DNA from: Nematostella vectensis
Taxonomy: Eukaryota > Cnidaria > Anthozoa > Actiniaria > Edwardsiidae
Length of the DNA stretch: 64,000 nucleotides
NCBI RefSeq assembly: GCF_932526225.1
Contig: NC_064039.1
Location: 12,790,139 to 12,854,138 of the forward strand
Direction of reading: 5' to 3'
The notes beneath the pieces were generated by a model, which did not search any database, was not told the origin of the DNA, and saw only the letters and a program-made list of their open reading frames with translations. The position numbers and the translations under genes were made by a program. Of the stretch, positions 12,715 through 26,245 are shown one piece after another. Each line of letters starts with the position of its first letter. Position 1 is the first letter of the stretch.

Positions 12715-13055
12715 AGGATACCTCTATTTAGCGACCACCTAAAGCGGCCACCCTCTATTAAGCGACCACTTCTCAAAGTCCTGAAATATTTGTCACTCAA
12801 ATCCAGTTCAAAACTTATGTTGTTTACTAAAGCAATTACCAGCGGTCAGAAAAGAACCCATTAGATCTATGAACTCTTGGTGTTAAAAAATAACTGTCGA
12901 GAGAGACACACATTTGACGCAAAACCATAAAGCGACCAATGTGGATATTAAGACATAGCAACGCGTAGCAGAGAGAATTTTCAGTTTCATTGCTACGCGG
13001 CCTACCCCGATTAAGCGGTCGATTAGCGCGGTTTATAGGGTAGTCTCTTAATAAG
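12715..13055. repeat. Possible inverted-repeat element
   Basis: The left part holds repeated TTAGCGACCAC/AAGCGGCCAC words. The right part holds their complement-like AAGCGGTCGATTAGCGCGG, ending at a TAGGGTAG string that loosely complements GGATACCTCTA on the left. It could be a small non-autonomous transposon. The ends are not firmly defined. Confidence 0.35.
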
Positions 13056-16000
13056 GTATTAGTGTGTACTGTGCTATAAAAAAGATTTGCCATAATTGCG
13101 TTCCTTTTCTCATAAAACGATCAGCCTCTACTCGAGACGTTAAGTGTTGAATTTGAACGCAGACGGTATTACGTTTACGTGTTGCAAGAACGTGTTGTAA
13201 GAACATTGTAGGAAAGGGAAAATCATAAATCGCTTATCAGACACTCCTTTGTTTACATTTGAAAATACACCAGTCTATATGCAAAACAAGCATCCTAGAT
13301 TTAGTCAATGAGACAAGGATTCTTCGTGTCACTTGGCATTGTGCCGAAGCATTCGTCATGAAGGGGGAAGAAATAACGGGAACCTAAAGATTCTTTATAC
13401 ACCTTGTCTGAGTAGGAATAATGAGGAGAGGGAAGAAGAGAAGGGTTTAATGTGAATTGTTAGATGCAGGGTGTACCACAGGGGGGAGAAATTTGGTGAA
13501 TAAAAAGTGGACCGAGGTGAAAATCAGGGGAGGGTACAGACGAGAATTGACTACGTGGCAAAATAGGAAAAGTCGGGGGGCAAAGTGGTACTGAGCTGAT
13601 TTCATAGAGAAGTATAGAGTTTCTACCTTGTTCATATTTCGGTCTTGACGTATGACGAATTGATACTCAATACGTACACAAACGCCGCATTACGATTGGT
13701 CGAATCCTTACAACATAGCCGTAAAATGAAATATAGAAATATGGAACGTTTTCAAGAAATTAAAAGGAAGGCAAAAAGAAAGTTGGATAACAAAAAAAAA
13801 CATAAACAAATTGATACGCAAAGTTTTGAATAAAGAAGTCGATGGCTTCTGTGCAAATATTCTTACTTACTTTAACAGCGGAATGTTCTGTCTACCCCGT
13901 TTTCTTCTGACGAATTTCCGTCATCCTTTTGCTTAATGAGAAAACCACCTCAAGCTAATGAATGCAGAGGACTTGTATTTGCCTTAGAGATCTTATCCAC
14001 AAACTTTATGCCTTGCCGTGTTGAACGAGAAACTCAAGAATCGAGCAGGATGTAGATTCATCATTCCCGTTACACTACTCTTGTGCGCGTCATACCACCT
14101 AAGTACATTTCCGGCGGAATTTGAGCTGAGTAAGCAATTGGGTTAAGGGGAAAGCGAGAGGATAATGCCTAATTACGCGCGTTTTTTTTTTTCTAACGCA
14201 CAACTCGCAGAAACGCATAAGGCGATATTTAATATAGGAAGTCTACTAGTCGGTATCTCCAATCAACCCTAGACTGCTTCTCTTAGAATAACACTTATAT
14301 CGTTAACGTATGAAAAAAGGAACAAAATATCAGCTGGACTGGATGAAAGTACACTTCACTTTGAAGAGGAAGGAACAAAGAATTAACAAGAAATCCACTT
14401 TAGTTGGGATCGCATTTGCGAAAAGGGGAATGTTTGTTTAACTGATGATTCAACATTCTCTTATTCACTATTTCCTGTGAGTGTATTTGTAGTCGGGCCC
14501 AGGTTAAGATCCCTCTACAGTTTCCCTACAGACTTAATTTTAAAAAAAAACTTCGCCTGATTTTGTAGAGTAAAACAGAACTGTCCCATTTGCCGCCCGT
14601 GTTAGCGCAAACCTTTAAGAAGGCGCTTTTTACAGAAGAGGAATGGGGTCATTATTACGGTCATCAATTTTGGGCGTCAGTTATCTTGAGACGGAAAGGA
14701 GATGTAGGCGGAGCCAAACAAATATATTTCCGTTATACACTCGAGAAGTAAAAAAAATGTATTTTTCACCCTTCGACTAGATGTAGCTCGTGTTACAAAG
14801 TCAATAATAAGCTATCTCACTTAAAAGTCGACGGATGTACTTACATCGTGGTATAAATCTAATTTAAATGTTTAGCTATAGCAATTTTCTTCCAGGCGAA
14901 ATAAGAATTCCAATAATAGGTTCATCAAGCCCTGAAATAAACTTTCATTTAGAAAATAATGTCTCTTGAAGCTCGACTTTTTCTCATAACGGACCCCAAA
15001 ACGAATGCAAATGCCTTTTAAAATATAACCTGTGTAAGCGTCGGTTTCGAATGGTAACTAATTAGCAACTTGATTTATATCGATCGGGATGTATTTTGCA
15101 ATAGCCTTGACTCGACGAATGGCTTGCTGTTAGGTTCTCACTTATAAAAGACAAGCCAAACGCGACCTTCAATGATGATGCCAACAAAAGGGATTTTTTG
15201 TAATATCGTGCAGTAAAGTATTTATATATTTGACATAATTTTGCGGTAAACCAAAAATGATTTAAAATATCAGTGATAACAAAATAACGAGGACGCTTTC
15301 ACAAGAGATATTGTAGATTTTTTTGAAAAAAAAAAAGCAATCTATTTTTTTAATCTTGTTCCCTTTCTGGCAAAGAAAAGAAATTTAATTGAAAATTTGA
15401 ATGCCTATTATTATTATTATTTTATTTTTCATTTGTATTGATTTCAAATCTACATTCTGGCTCGAACATTAGCAGTACAGTTTAATTTCTATATACCACT
15501 TTTTCCTCATTTTCTCCTTAAAAAGCTGTTTAGCTGTTTTTTTCCCTATTGTGTAGCAACTTCTTATTGTGTTTTTCAGCTTTCCTTCAACGACGACAAC
15601 AATACGTACATCTTAAAATGGATAGTTTTTGTTTATCAATGAATACTGCAGTAACTGGAATCTCGCAGTATCCTACCATTACAATAAACAAACTAAAGAT
15701 TATTTAAAAATAGCTTTTAGAAGAGCGAAAAATCACAGACGATACTCATCTTCTATAAAAGCTTGGTTCTAAGTACTTCAGTTATCAGCGAGTATAAAGG
15801 AAACTTAAATACATTACGTTGACAAAAAGGGACATTTAAAAATGGCTTCTGAGATTGAAGGGCTATCGGCTCTTAAAAAGAAATTATTCACACACTAATG
15901 TCTGATCGTTTTATATATTGGTTCGAGCTTATTTTAAGTCCCAAGGAAATCCTTAAGTCGCCACCAAATAAAAAAACCTTCTTAAGCTGTGTAAAACAGA

Positions 16001-18215
16001 GAAATTGGTAAATTCCTGTGATCAAAACAGTTCAAATTAGCCACCTATTCTGTTTTGGAGTACATCTGGTTATGCACCCATCCACGAGAAAGCGATAAAC
16101 AAAAAGTCAAAATGTGTGAGAGACAACAAGTTTCAAATCGTGAGCTTCTTACCTTGCTAAGGATAGGTGGTTTATTGCCAAGTTTGTCTTTTTACTTAGC
16201 TTAGTCTCGCTCTGTCTGTGGTGGGTAAAAATGTTTCCTCTCTGCGAAAGTGAGAAAGCAATATGAGTAATCAAGGCGGAGTTAATGGTACAGCAATAAT
16301 TTGCGTAACATTTCTATCTGTGATCACCTATGAGTGGTCGCCTCTAAATGGCCAGCAAAGTGCTAATCACCTGTTGCCATGGGGATTTGTGACGTCAAGC
16401 GAAAATGTAAAAGTGCATGCACAATACGCTTTCTCACCATCCTAGGGTTGAATGACTTTCTGCTCATACGCGGCATTTTTTTTATCTCAATAAGCAACTG
16501 TTTTAAATACATTCGCGCCTTTAAAAGATCAATAAAAACCGTTGAAAACGTTCACGTGAAATAGTCCGCATGATTTGTACAGGGATCAACACTTTATTCG
16601 GTTGGTGTTTTTGTAGGCAAACATGAGGGAAAGTGCTCAAAGACACCGGTTTATTAAGAAACCGCACAAATCCTTAGTGTCTACGCCTTGATTACTTCTT
16701 AATTTCTCTCCAACGAGTTAGTTCATAATTGATGATTGCTCTTAGTGGTTCATTTTGAATTAAATTTTCTTTTTGCTTGCTCTTCTCGTCGGCAAGAAAC
16801 ACGGAAGTCGCAGATATGCTATAATTTGCGAGAGATGGTTAAAATCAAGGCTGTTAATAATGTCCGCGGTGTATAAAAGGACGCGATTACGCTCACATAA
16901 AACCATTGTTTCGTAAAGTGGACTTAACGTTTAGCAAAGAATTTCCGTTAAGCCTATTTGTCCCAGTCATAGAAAAAAAAACACTCGATTTATGTATTTT
17001 TTTTTCTAATCTGTAACCAATCCTCTGGATCCTCTTGGATTGGCCTAAAAAGCCGGTCTTCTTTGTCATACTAAAAAATCAGATATTTAGTACGCTATTT
17101 TATCTGAACAATGTTATCATGACATGATTATGCTTTTCGTTTTGGTTTAAGTTCGTTTTCTTATTTTACTTTTAGGTAATACATTGTTTCAGCGTTTAAT
17201 ACCCGGCCAAAAGTTGTTTTAAGAGTAGAGCGAAATAAGTTGCATTAACCAATCCTAAATTAATGTCAAAGGCGGCGGACAAAAGGTGGGGGCGCCAAAT
17301 GACAAGTAGGTGATAAACATGAACGAATTTAACGATGCAATTTCATGGAATTTATGTAGGCGTTTAAGTTTCCCTTTATATAAATCACTATTTTTTATGA
17401 CAAATATGAAATCTCATTACTAATAATATAGTAGATGCCATGCTATCTATGCCTTCCCGGTATAGCTACCAACAAGCTTTCGAAAACACTAGGCGTCCTA
17501 CAGCTTAGTAACCTTTGTACGCCTCTCTCGCATCACAAGACACTCATGTTCCGAGCATAGCTAATACTGAACCGTCATCAAAACGCAACTATAAAAGCAA
17601 CAACAATACTTATAATAATCCAAAACTACAACCCCTTATCCTGCATTGATATTTTTTTATTTATATCCAATAGAATGATAGCTGAAGTTAATTGATTTTC
17701 AATTAAATTTCAATTATTACATTGCCTTGTATTACCGGCCGGCTCTGTGCGGTGCAGGAGTGAGTGTGTTAATTCTTAGAATATTATTGGAACTTATATA
17801 GCTCGCGTAACCTCTAATGGTTTCTCTGTGAGCTTCCTGTGATTGTTTTTTATTTTTTATCTATATTATCCTTTGCAATATAGTAGTAAACAAATAACAA
17901 ATAGAGTAGTAAACAAATAACAGAAAATTAGAGATGAATAAAACAATATTTGAAGTCTGAGATTCTACTGCTTGTCTTATCTAATCGCACAAAGCTTATG
18001 GTGAACCCAAAAAGAAATTATGACGTTATATAGTTATCATTTGCAACGCAATATAGAAGTTTTACTCCTCAGATGATACATCTTGCCATCAGCCATTTAC
18101 CATTCTTACGTTGCGTGGGGGATTGGATCAAGTTGATAAGCGAACAGCATGCTGGGAAGATTTTAGGAGACGCATGTTGATGTGATACCGAATTAAAACT
18201 GGAAAACGGTAGGTT
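13056..18215. other. Intergenic, no gene seen
   Basis: About 5 kb of AT-rich DNA with only short scattered open frames. No domain, RNA gene or tandem array could be recognised by eye. Confidence 0.5.
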
Positions 18216-18219
18216 CTGG

Positions 18220-18500
18220 AATCCGTGACCAGTTTCGCAATTCTACTTTTCACTTTTCAGGCGAATAAGGTAACAGACACAAGAAATTTCTTTTGTCCTT
18301 TCGATCTTGAATATACATTAAAATCCATTTTTGCTAGTCAAAATTTGTCAAGAGTTTAGAAAATTGTCCTACATTTTTCCATTAAAATCTAGCTTTTCCG
18401 TATTTTGCAATAGAAGAGGGAAATTAATTTTTCTATAGCTTTTTCTCGATTTCCATCTTCTCAAAAAGGCACGATTTTGCTGCGCGTTTTCTCAACTCTT
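18220..18500 (+). repeat. Short copy of a dispersed element (internally shortened?)
   Basis: The left part (AATCCGTGACCAGTTT and then GGCGAATAAGG) matches, in reverse, 23455-23512. The right part (TTAATTTTTCT, then TTTCTCGATTT, then GATTTTGCT) matches, in reverse, 20865-20950. Here the two parts lie about 150 bases apart. In the other location they are about 2.5 kb apart and in the opposite orientation. Confidence 0.6.
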
Positions 18501-18599
18501 ACAAATACAGAAGCCTAAAATTAGTTTTTTTTCATTTCGAGGTAACAAAAAAAAAAACAAGAAAAAAGTTACGGGCCACTTTCGGCAATTCGGGGTGCA

Positions 18600-18910
18600 G
18601 GGGGTGCGAAAGCATTCCCCCACAAAGGCCAAAAGTCCACTTTCGGTTCTCAATAGACGTGATATTCGTAGGCAAAACTATTAAGTATAAGCTAGATCAC
18701 TCTGGTATGTCATTAATCCATAAGTCAGACTTTATTTGTAGCCAAATCCGACAATAAACATCCCGTGGAGGTACTGCAAAGGCATGAAAAAAACTTTTTT
18801 TGTTCTGTCAGGCGTGGTCAGATTTTTATCAGAAAACTCCCTCATCCCCCCTCCCCCAGAAAAATTTGGTCCACCGGGGGCTCCAGCTTTTTCGGATCCC
18901 CCCCCCCCCC
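18600..18910 (-). repeat. Dispersed GC-rich-ended repeat, copy 1
   Basis: Shares ordered strings with copies at 28085-28315, 37394-37575 and 50105-50440: GACAATAAAC with CCCGTGGAG, TACTGCAAAGGCAT, and a C/G homopolymer next to GGTCCAC. This is an interspersed element of unknown class. Open frames in it are artefacts. Confidence 0.7.
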
Positions 18911-20860
18911 TCCCCCATCATAAACCATTTGACTGCACACAGAGAATTGATTGGTCACGTTGGTATGATTGACAACGCGCTATCAGACGAGAAATGGATT
19001 AACAAATTCTCGCGATCGCGCAACAAAGAATTCGGCTATAATCGTTAATTTTTGGGTAATTTGTAAAAAAAAAAGCTCTTATGAACTTGAGCCTCGAGAT
19101 CCTTATGGCGGCTCTTAACATTTTGGAAAATATCAGGCTAAACGTTCGTATAAAAAAATCTTATTAAAAACGACCGCGAACATCAATAAATAATAAATGC
19201 TGCCCCGCTGTAGAGTTAGGCCTAGTTTATTCAAAGGCTGAAGCCACGAAGGGGAGAGCCTGATTTTCAGCCTATCAATAAAAGTTTCGCCTCAGTCGAT
19301 TTATTGAGCGCACACGGTGATGGTATGAAAATCAGGCTGAGAGGGTGGGAAATGAGCAATTATTCTAGGTCTCGGGGAGGGTTACCCTGACAACTTCACA
19401 ATGTGATTATTTTTCATGTTAAAAATGTAAAACATATCATCAGTATAGCAGAAGGAGGAGCCACAGGGACTCGAGATCCGCTGGGCCTTGGACATTGTGT
19501 CTTATGGGACATGGAAACATGCGTTCTATTGATATCGCGTTTCTCCAACACGTCATCCAAACGGAATTCAGCGCCGCGAAATCGTCTTGAGTTCGATAAT
19601 ATGGAGAAATTCAATTGTGCCCCAAGAGACTGTCCCACATGCTGCACTACTGTGGAGGCGTGGTGATATCACTCTAACGCAACTAGTTCCCTCCAGTTCC
19701 TTATTGTATGCCAACGATTGAGCGCGCGTTTTGAGCGGTCGATTCGCGGGCCCGCGGGGCAACACGAAAATCTTTCTGTAAAAAAAAACAACAAGAAGAC
19801 GCGCGAAAATATATTCTAAAAAATAGGAATAATATATAGATTTAGGCACTGCCAAAAAGCGGAGCCAGCGTACAATCTATTTAAGCCATATTATAATCAA
19901 TCAATCAATCTTTTATTGAATATTTTAAATGTAAGTACTATAAGGGAAAAGCTGAATCCAGAGGCTTATTAAGCTTAATACATATATGTATGTATATATG
20001 CAATGTGTGAGTGAAGCCGTTCATAGAAGAGTTCGTGATGCACAGGTGTAGAGTGGGATATGTATGTAGGTTTATTTTTTGTTGTTGTTTAACCCAGAAA
20101 AACTTGTTTGGGTGTATTTGTAGGTATCATCAATAACGGAACATTGAAGAATTGAAAACAACTATAGTTTTTTTTACAGCAAAATGGGTGCTTTTTTATT
20201 CTCTTCAACATTTAAAACCATATCAGCTCACAACACATTTCTATACATAAGCATATTGCTTTTGCCAGTGAATGTGCTTCATACTTGCCTACACTGTCCA
20301 AATTCCCTTTCTTCCTTTCACATTGCACTACTAGATTTTCTTGATTTTTATAATTTTCTTTCAATAAAAGGGTAATAAAAGTTATTTGGTAAAAATTAAA
20401 AATATTGGCTAAACAATTTTATCAACCTTATTTACTGTGTTTTTGGTTATTACATTAAGCGTCGAGTGTTCTTAAATTAAGCGTTAGTGTTACATTAAGC
20501 GGTGATACAAGACGTAGTTCGATTTTTAGAAGTTTGCGTCCAACGCTCGATCCTTGCTCAATCAATCTATCCCTGAATAACTTACGAGGGAGAGCTTTAT
20601 TTTCATAACTAGAGGGGGAGGCCCTATATAGTTGATTAATTTGTGCCAAAAAAGCTCATCAATACAAAACGTGCCTTCCCCATGGATACCGTGGTAAAAA
20701 GCATCGAAAAACAAACAAGCCACGTCACACGATACGCACGTCTGCAGGATGTGAGCAGACGAATTGCCGAAATCGGACCGTGACTTTTTACTTGTTTTCT
20801 TTGTTTTCGCGAAAAAACAACTACCAGTAATTCTTGGCTTCAATATTTCTGTTAGAGATG
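18911..20860. other. Intergenic, no gene seen
   Basis: Contains a pair of opposed GCCTGATTTTCAGCC/AAAATCAGGCTGA words (19260-19345), an AATC tandem near 19895 and TA/TG-rich simple sequence near 19980. Overlapping open frames at 19403-19855 on both strands show no family features. Confidence 0.45.
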
Positions 20861-20864
20861 TAAA

Positions 20865-23512
20865 TTGCCCAAAGCAAAACCGCGCCTTTTGAGAGGATAA
20901 AAATCGAGAAAAGCTAGAGAAAAATTAATTTTCTGAACTCTTGACAAGGTTTGATTAGCAAAAAAACTGCATGTTAATGTTTTTCTAAGATCGACAGGAA
21001 AAAAGAAATACACTCTTTTTTTATAAGAACCTTTTTTATAAGAACGTCCAGCCTGAGATTTCACCTTGAAAATGCTAAGAACATGAAAAGGCTCAATTAT
21101 TAGCAACACATTGCTTCTTTAGTCTTATGTGTTCTAAAATGCAGTGTTAAATTGTATCCACTAAATAAATAATAACCTTAAATATTATATTGCTATTGAT
21201 CATTTGTGTAATATAATTTCTCCTCCTAATAATTCATTGGGTAATATATTTTATAAACACTAATATTTAAAGAGACCATGACACGAAAAATACATAAGCT
21301 TTTATAACAAAATATAGCTATCGATATTGATTACAGGAATTTTTGAAATCGTGTTTTGAAAACGTCTTGTCTTGGCGACTTTTTTTTGATTGGCTGACGT
21401 CAAGAGTTGTACACACTTGACGGGGTTCCAGTCGGACTTCGCTTGCCATTGTAGATTTGTAAAGATGAGGACGAGTATATCTCTTGTATTTTTTCTCTTT
21501 TCAAGACTTGGTAAAGAAAGATGATTACAATTTTCAAACAATGGATCCAAGAACAACTTTTTCCTATCACTAAGATAGGGAATTAATCGAAACCTGAAGT
21601 GAATGGAATGAAAAGACATCTCTGGAGTGTTTACTAGTTCGAGTCGATCAGTTCATTCAAGCAAATGAATTTCAACCGGATTATTTTGGCTTGTTTTGAG
21701 CACTATGCTTCATTTGTACCGGTAAGGATGAATGTTTTGATTATTAAAATATGTTCTATTGGATTGGACTTCATTTCAATGAATTTTTATTCGCAAACTG
21801 AGTTGTAGATATAATTACCTTTTTTTTCACGTGCGAATGCGAACGGCCATAAAAGACGGGGCGGGTAAAAACTTCACTAAAGTTAGTAAACTCACAAAAA
21901 TACCAGTTTACTTCAAACAGCACCCCGGGGTGGAAAATGTTATAATTGTAATAATCTGATTCACTGCTGAGTCTCAAAGTACAACAAATTGCCGAACGGG
22001 AAAGCGAAATAATTTGTTTTACAGCGCCGATTGACAACATAATTTGATTCAGTCATTCAAGGAATGATATTTCTCTACATTAAAAACAGTCGAGTTATTG
22101 ACAATAACCAGTCCTTACAATCGGGAGGGAGGAAGGGTAAACATAAAATTCGAATTTGTTCTAGAACCAAGAAAAGCACGGTGAAGGGTGAAAAGTTTTC
22201 TTGTGAGTGTTTTCTTATCGCACCGTACGCTTTGTTTTGCCGCCGTTGTTTTGCTAGTAAATGTACATTTGTGCGGTTGTTGTACATTCCCTTTCACTTA
22301 TACCAAGTTTTGATGGCAGTTTTTCTTTTAAAAAACATTAAAACTATTAAGGGATTATAATGCTAGTAACATATACTGCATTTGTAGAGAATTAAATACA
22401 ATCGAGTTTTTTTTGCTGTTTACTCATTGATGAGTTTTAGTCCTCGCATCTCAACCTTCTTTTTAGATTCTAGATTTCCAGTCGTTTCTCGAGTTTGATA
22501 TCTTGACGTTTTTTATCTCTTTGTGTGGATGATTTATAGCTTGCTTCCCTTGTAATCTATAGGTTTCATTATTTAGTGCATAAAAGTTTTATTTAGTTTT
22601 ATTAAGTTTTTTTTAGTTTTATTTAGTGCGTAAAAATGTTCTTCTAAGAGCGTGTTTTGTTCTTGTGACAATTCGCAATAATTATAAATTGTACGAAAAA
22701 AATTATAAACATTTTTTTCCCTGTATTGTTTGAAAGCATAGACGCTTTCAAAATATTTATTCTGCTTTGCAGAAATATAGATGCGTTACTTTTTGCCTTG
22801 TAATATCGTTTCGCAATTATTAACAGCGTATGTCTTATTGCTTTGATCACAATTGTGATCGAAAAAGGAGTGAGTTTGCCGAAAAGTTGGGTGATTCGCG
22901 CGCTAATGGTGTTCAAAATCTTTTTAAAAATATTAATAAAAATCACCGCTCCAATTGCTGAAGGATTCCTTATGGATACTTTGCTCAGGTTACACTCAGC
23001 TTTTTTCTGGGGAAGATTCGGAATCCACGATCAATTATATGTGTATTTTGGGTGGGGGTCGTCCTATTTTGTATGGGAATGTCTAATGTTTATCACCCAC
23101 TTGTACAACTCTTGACGTCACAAGTGATATGCAAATTAGATATTCGGATGTCGCCGGTTTCATGCGAAAATTTGCCAAAATTGCTCATTTTAAAAGGATC
23201 AAAAATCAGGTTTCCGTCCGTTAGAGGAATTATTGTTGGGTATAACGCTACTATACTAACTAGTCAATTTGTCAAAATAAGCAAAAGAGGATTTCGTGTC
23301 ACGTTCTCTTTAAGAACATCATTAAGAACATTTTCAGCCTTAATAAAATGCTGCAAAAATAAGAACGGCCCAGCCTCAACTGAAAATAAGACGTTTTTAT
23401 AAAAAAAAAAAGAGTGTAATGAATTTCTTAAGTTTTTTCCAACCTCTCAGTTAACCTTATTCGCCCGAAAAGGGAAAAGTAGAATTGCCAAAACTGGTCA
23501 CGGATTTTCTAG
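20865..23512 (-). mobile_element. Candidate longer relative of the 18220-18500 element
   Basis: Both ends of the short element at 18220-18500 recur here in reverse orientation, about 2.5 kb apart, with unrelated AT-rich sequence in between. Open frames inside (for example 22064-22360 and 23052-23402) show no transposase or reverse-transcriptase motif that I can recognise. This may be one mobile element, or two fragments of a family that happen to lie in order. Confidence 0.35.
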
Positions 23513-23863
23513 GCAATCTGTTCAGAATATTTTCGTTAGTTAGATTCACAGTTCGACCCCATGTTGTATTGCTTCATATTCTATTTCTAGAGTATAAGAT
23601 ACTAATGCATGGATAATTCTATTTTTGTTATTATTAGATTTTCAATATTTAAAATTGGTGGCATAAGTATCATAAACTAATACGCTAAGAAAGAATACCC
23701 ATACGAACGTGTTGGAAAAACTTCGATTGCATTTGACCCAATAAGGCAGAGAAAAGCGGAGGAAATATTCGTTCTCTTAGGTTATGGTCTCTTGATTAAG
23801 CTTATTAAACGGCAAATATTCCCCCAAAGGCTTCTGGTGTAATTTTCGCGATACTTAATTTTA

Positions 23864-23914
23864 GCGTCACTTTATTTTCGCGAATCTTTTAAAATCGCGA
23901 AATTAAAGTGACGC
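23864..23914. repeat. Hairpin, 20-bp arms
   Basis: GCGTCACTTTATTTTCGCGA and, after an 11-base loop, a near-perfect complement with one mismatch. An extra copy of CGCGAAAATAAAGTG follows directly, so the arm was duplicated. It looks like a foldback element. Confidence 0.8.
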
Positions 23915-23929
23915 GAAAATAAAGTGTTA

Positions 23930-26055
23930 TAAGGTAGCTCATGTATTTGATACCCATGAGGCATTGCGGACTACAACACATGGATTCTCCTAGTTCAGAC
24001 CAGCTCAGAATATTTCCTTTTCTGGAAACACAAATATGGCGGCCTAAATGGATAATGACGTCATCATTCAAGCCCCTCGCCCATTACCGCCGGGAAGATA
24101 TATTTTTCGCTTTAAAAGCTTTTCCTCGTCGATTTTTGCAATTTTAGAGCAGCCAGTGTGTTAGGATATCTTCCCAAGATATCTCGTGCAAGGCTTCGAA
24201 GCGATGGAGTAAAAATGTGGAAGATGGTAAGTATTTATTCGAAGGGAATTGGAGCTCTGCAGCGCCATGTTTGACCGATTCCGAACCCAAACACATGTAG
24301 AAATTTGCCAAGATCTCTCTACAATAGTTTTTCTGGGCTTTGAAAACAATAATTCTGGGAATAAGGGGTTATGTAGCTTTCGAAATCGGTATGTCTCTAT
24401 ATGAGACGCGACGCCAGTTGCTGGGACGTTTGGCTTCTTTAAACAATATCGTGTTGAGCTCTGCACATCACCGACATAAATATAGGAAACAAGGGGCCCC
24501 CCTACACTGTCAAGTGGACTGCTTCGATTGATAGCTAGCCTAGCCGTATTTATTGCTATCATTTTTTGCTTTTTCTGGCTGATTTTAAAACCAGAAATCT
24601 TATACAGCGCTGCCAAAGTTTATTTTTAACTAGCTAAATTGAGTAAAAATAAAATTAGTGTGTGAGGCTATAGTTTCAGTTTGCTCCTCTGCAATAAGGC
24701 CATCATAAATAATAAGCTACTGTACTCTATAAATCAAATTGAAAAGAAATCCCTCCCTCTTTTCTTAATATAATTGTTACAATTTATTTCAGATATTGAC
24801 CATGGCAAAGAAGATAAAGATAAGTATATAAGGATGGACAGAGAGATCATTGAATTTTCTCCTTCCTATTCCACTCTTTGTGATAAAAAACTTACTACTA
24901 TTCTTTTTTTTGAATATTTGTTTTATTTGTTCAAACTATGTGTTATTGACTATTACACTTTTTGAAAGTATGGTTACAAACTGACCCCCCAGTTCCCCCA
25001 GACCCCCCATGCTCTAGGGACATTGTCAAATATTTAGATTTATGAGTTATACAAAAGATGGGCTGGTTGGTACAAGCCAATCAAAAAAAAATTCAAACTG
25101 TGTCTTCTATTTGTTTTATTTGATATTCTGTATACCACATGCTTTTTGTGTGTAGGAGATGAGATGATATAAGCTTATACCACTATTAAGTCATTAAAAC
25201 AAATATGAGATACTGTTGTGTCAGGTCATTTTCTGCAGTGGCTGATCCAGGTGTGGTTCTGTGGTCCAATGGTCCAATCCTTTTTTAGCACAAAGCTATT
25301 GTAATAGTTTTTATAAATTGGACCACCTTTGAAAAATTCTAGACCCCGAATCAATTTTTAACAGCGCCTGCACAAGGCAATTTGAAAACTGAATGTTCAT
25401 GATCGACCGGCAAACTCGGACGGGCTGCATATATAACTTATTGAAACTAAACACAACACACCGTAAGGCATGTATTTATGCATGTATTATGAGCTTCGGA
25501 GGACGCAACGAAAACCATTTGCAGTACTGAGTAGTCAACTCCAGGGTCAAGAATCCATGCCTGCTTGTCCACCGTTAAGTGTGTCTTCGAATTCCAGTAT
25601 AATTACGCTTCCAAGCTGTAATTCAATCGTGATGACCATCATCCTCGCCGTCATATATTGACTATAGCGAATCGGACTTTCCCACCGAACATAGCCATTC
25701 GAAATTTAAATGTTTACCACATCTTTGCTGTTTTATGCTCATATTATCGTCTCTCTATGGCCGCCATGTTTTTTTTTTACTTAGGTCCAGCTAGTGTTAT
25801 GACGTCATCTTACAATTTGATCTGTGATTGGTTGTGATTGGTTTTAATGTTTTGATGCCCCGAATGTCAAAACAAAAAAAGTGTTTCCAGAAAAGGAAAT
25901 ATTCTAAGCTGAAGACCTGGGACTCTCTTTGCGCTCGACATTCTGGACTAGGATTCTCCGGGTGCAAACTTATTTGAAATGGATGTAAAACAATGAACGC
26001 AATGTATAGTAGCCTATAAAACCTAAATGAGCAACGCATGATGAACCATCCATCA
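23930..26055. other. Intergenic, no gene supported
   Basis: No recognisable protein. An opposed pair GGAAGATAT/GATATCTTCC occurs at 24093-24175. The words GATACCCATGAGGCATTGCGGA near 23950 recur, diverged, near 34376. A possible donor at 24226 and acceptor near 24792 would give only a 16-codon peptide, so no gene is called. Confidence 0.45.
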
Positions 26056-26059
26056 GAGG

Positions 26060-26245
26060 GGATTCAGTGGTGGGGCATGAGGACCCCGCCTCCTATTTTC
26101 AGATAATTGGCCTAAAAAATTACAAGAAATATAACAGTATAAGGAAATCCACGGAAGAACATTGAATCCCCCTCCTTTCTTGAAACTCTTGCTTCGCCCC
26201 ACCCCCCCCCCCCCCCCCCTTTCTGGAACTCCTGGACCCGCCCCT
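26060..26245 (-). repeat. Dispersed repeat, second family, copy 1
   Basis: Read on the minus strand, this copy matches 63130-63305. Both have a purine-rich start with a G-run, then CAAG/CAATAAGGAG, a GATTCA-TGTTCTTC block, GTGGAT-TCCTTATA, and an ending in CTGAAAATAGG. The G-run here is 18 long. Confidence 0.7.

Noticed and set aside
23052..23402. 116-codon open frame
   Set aside because: No family features were found; it falls inside the candidate mobile element at 20865-23512.
24161..24616. 151-codon minus-strand open frame
   Set aside because: No recognisable motif, odd composition, and overlapping frames on the other strand. No splice partners are visible.
24207..24965. Possible two-exon transcript (donor near 24226, acceptor near 24792)
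   Set aside because: The joined frame stops after 16 codons and the longer second-exon frame has no start. At most it is a non-coding transcript.
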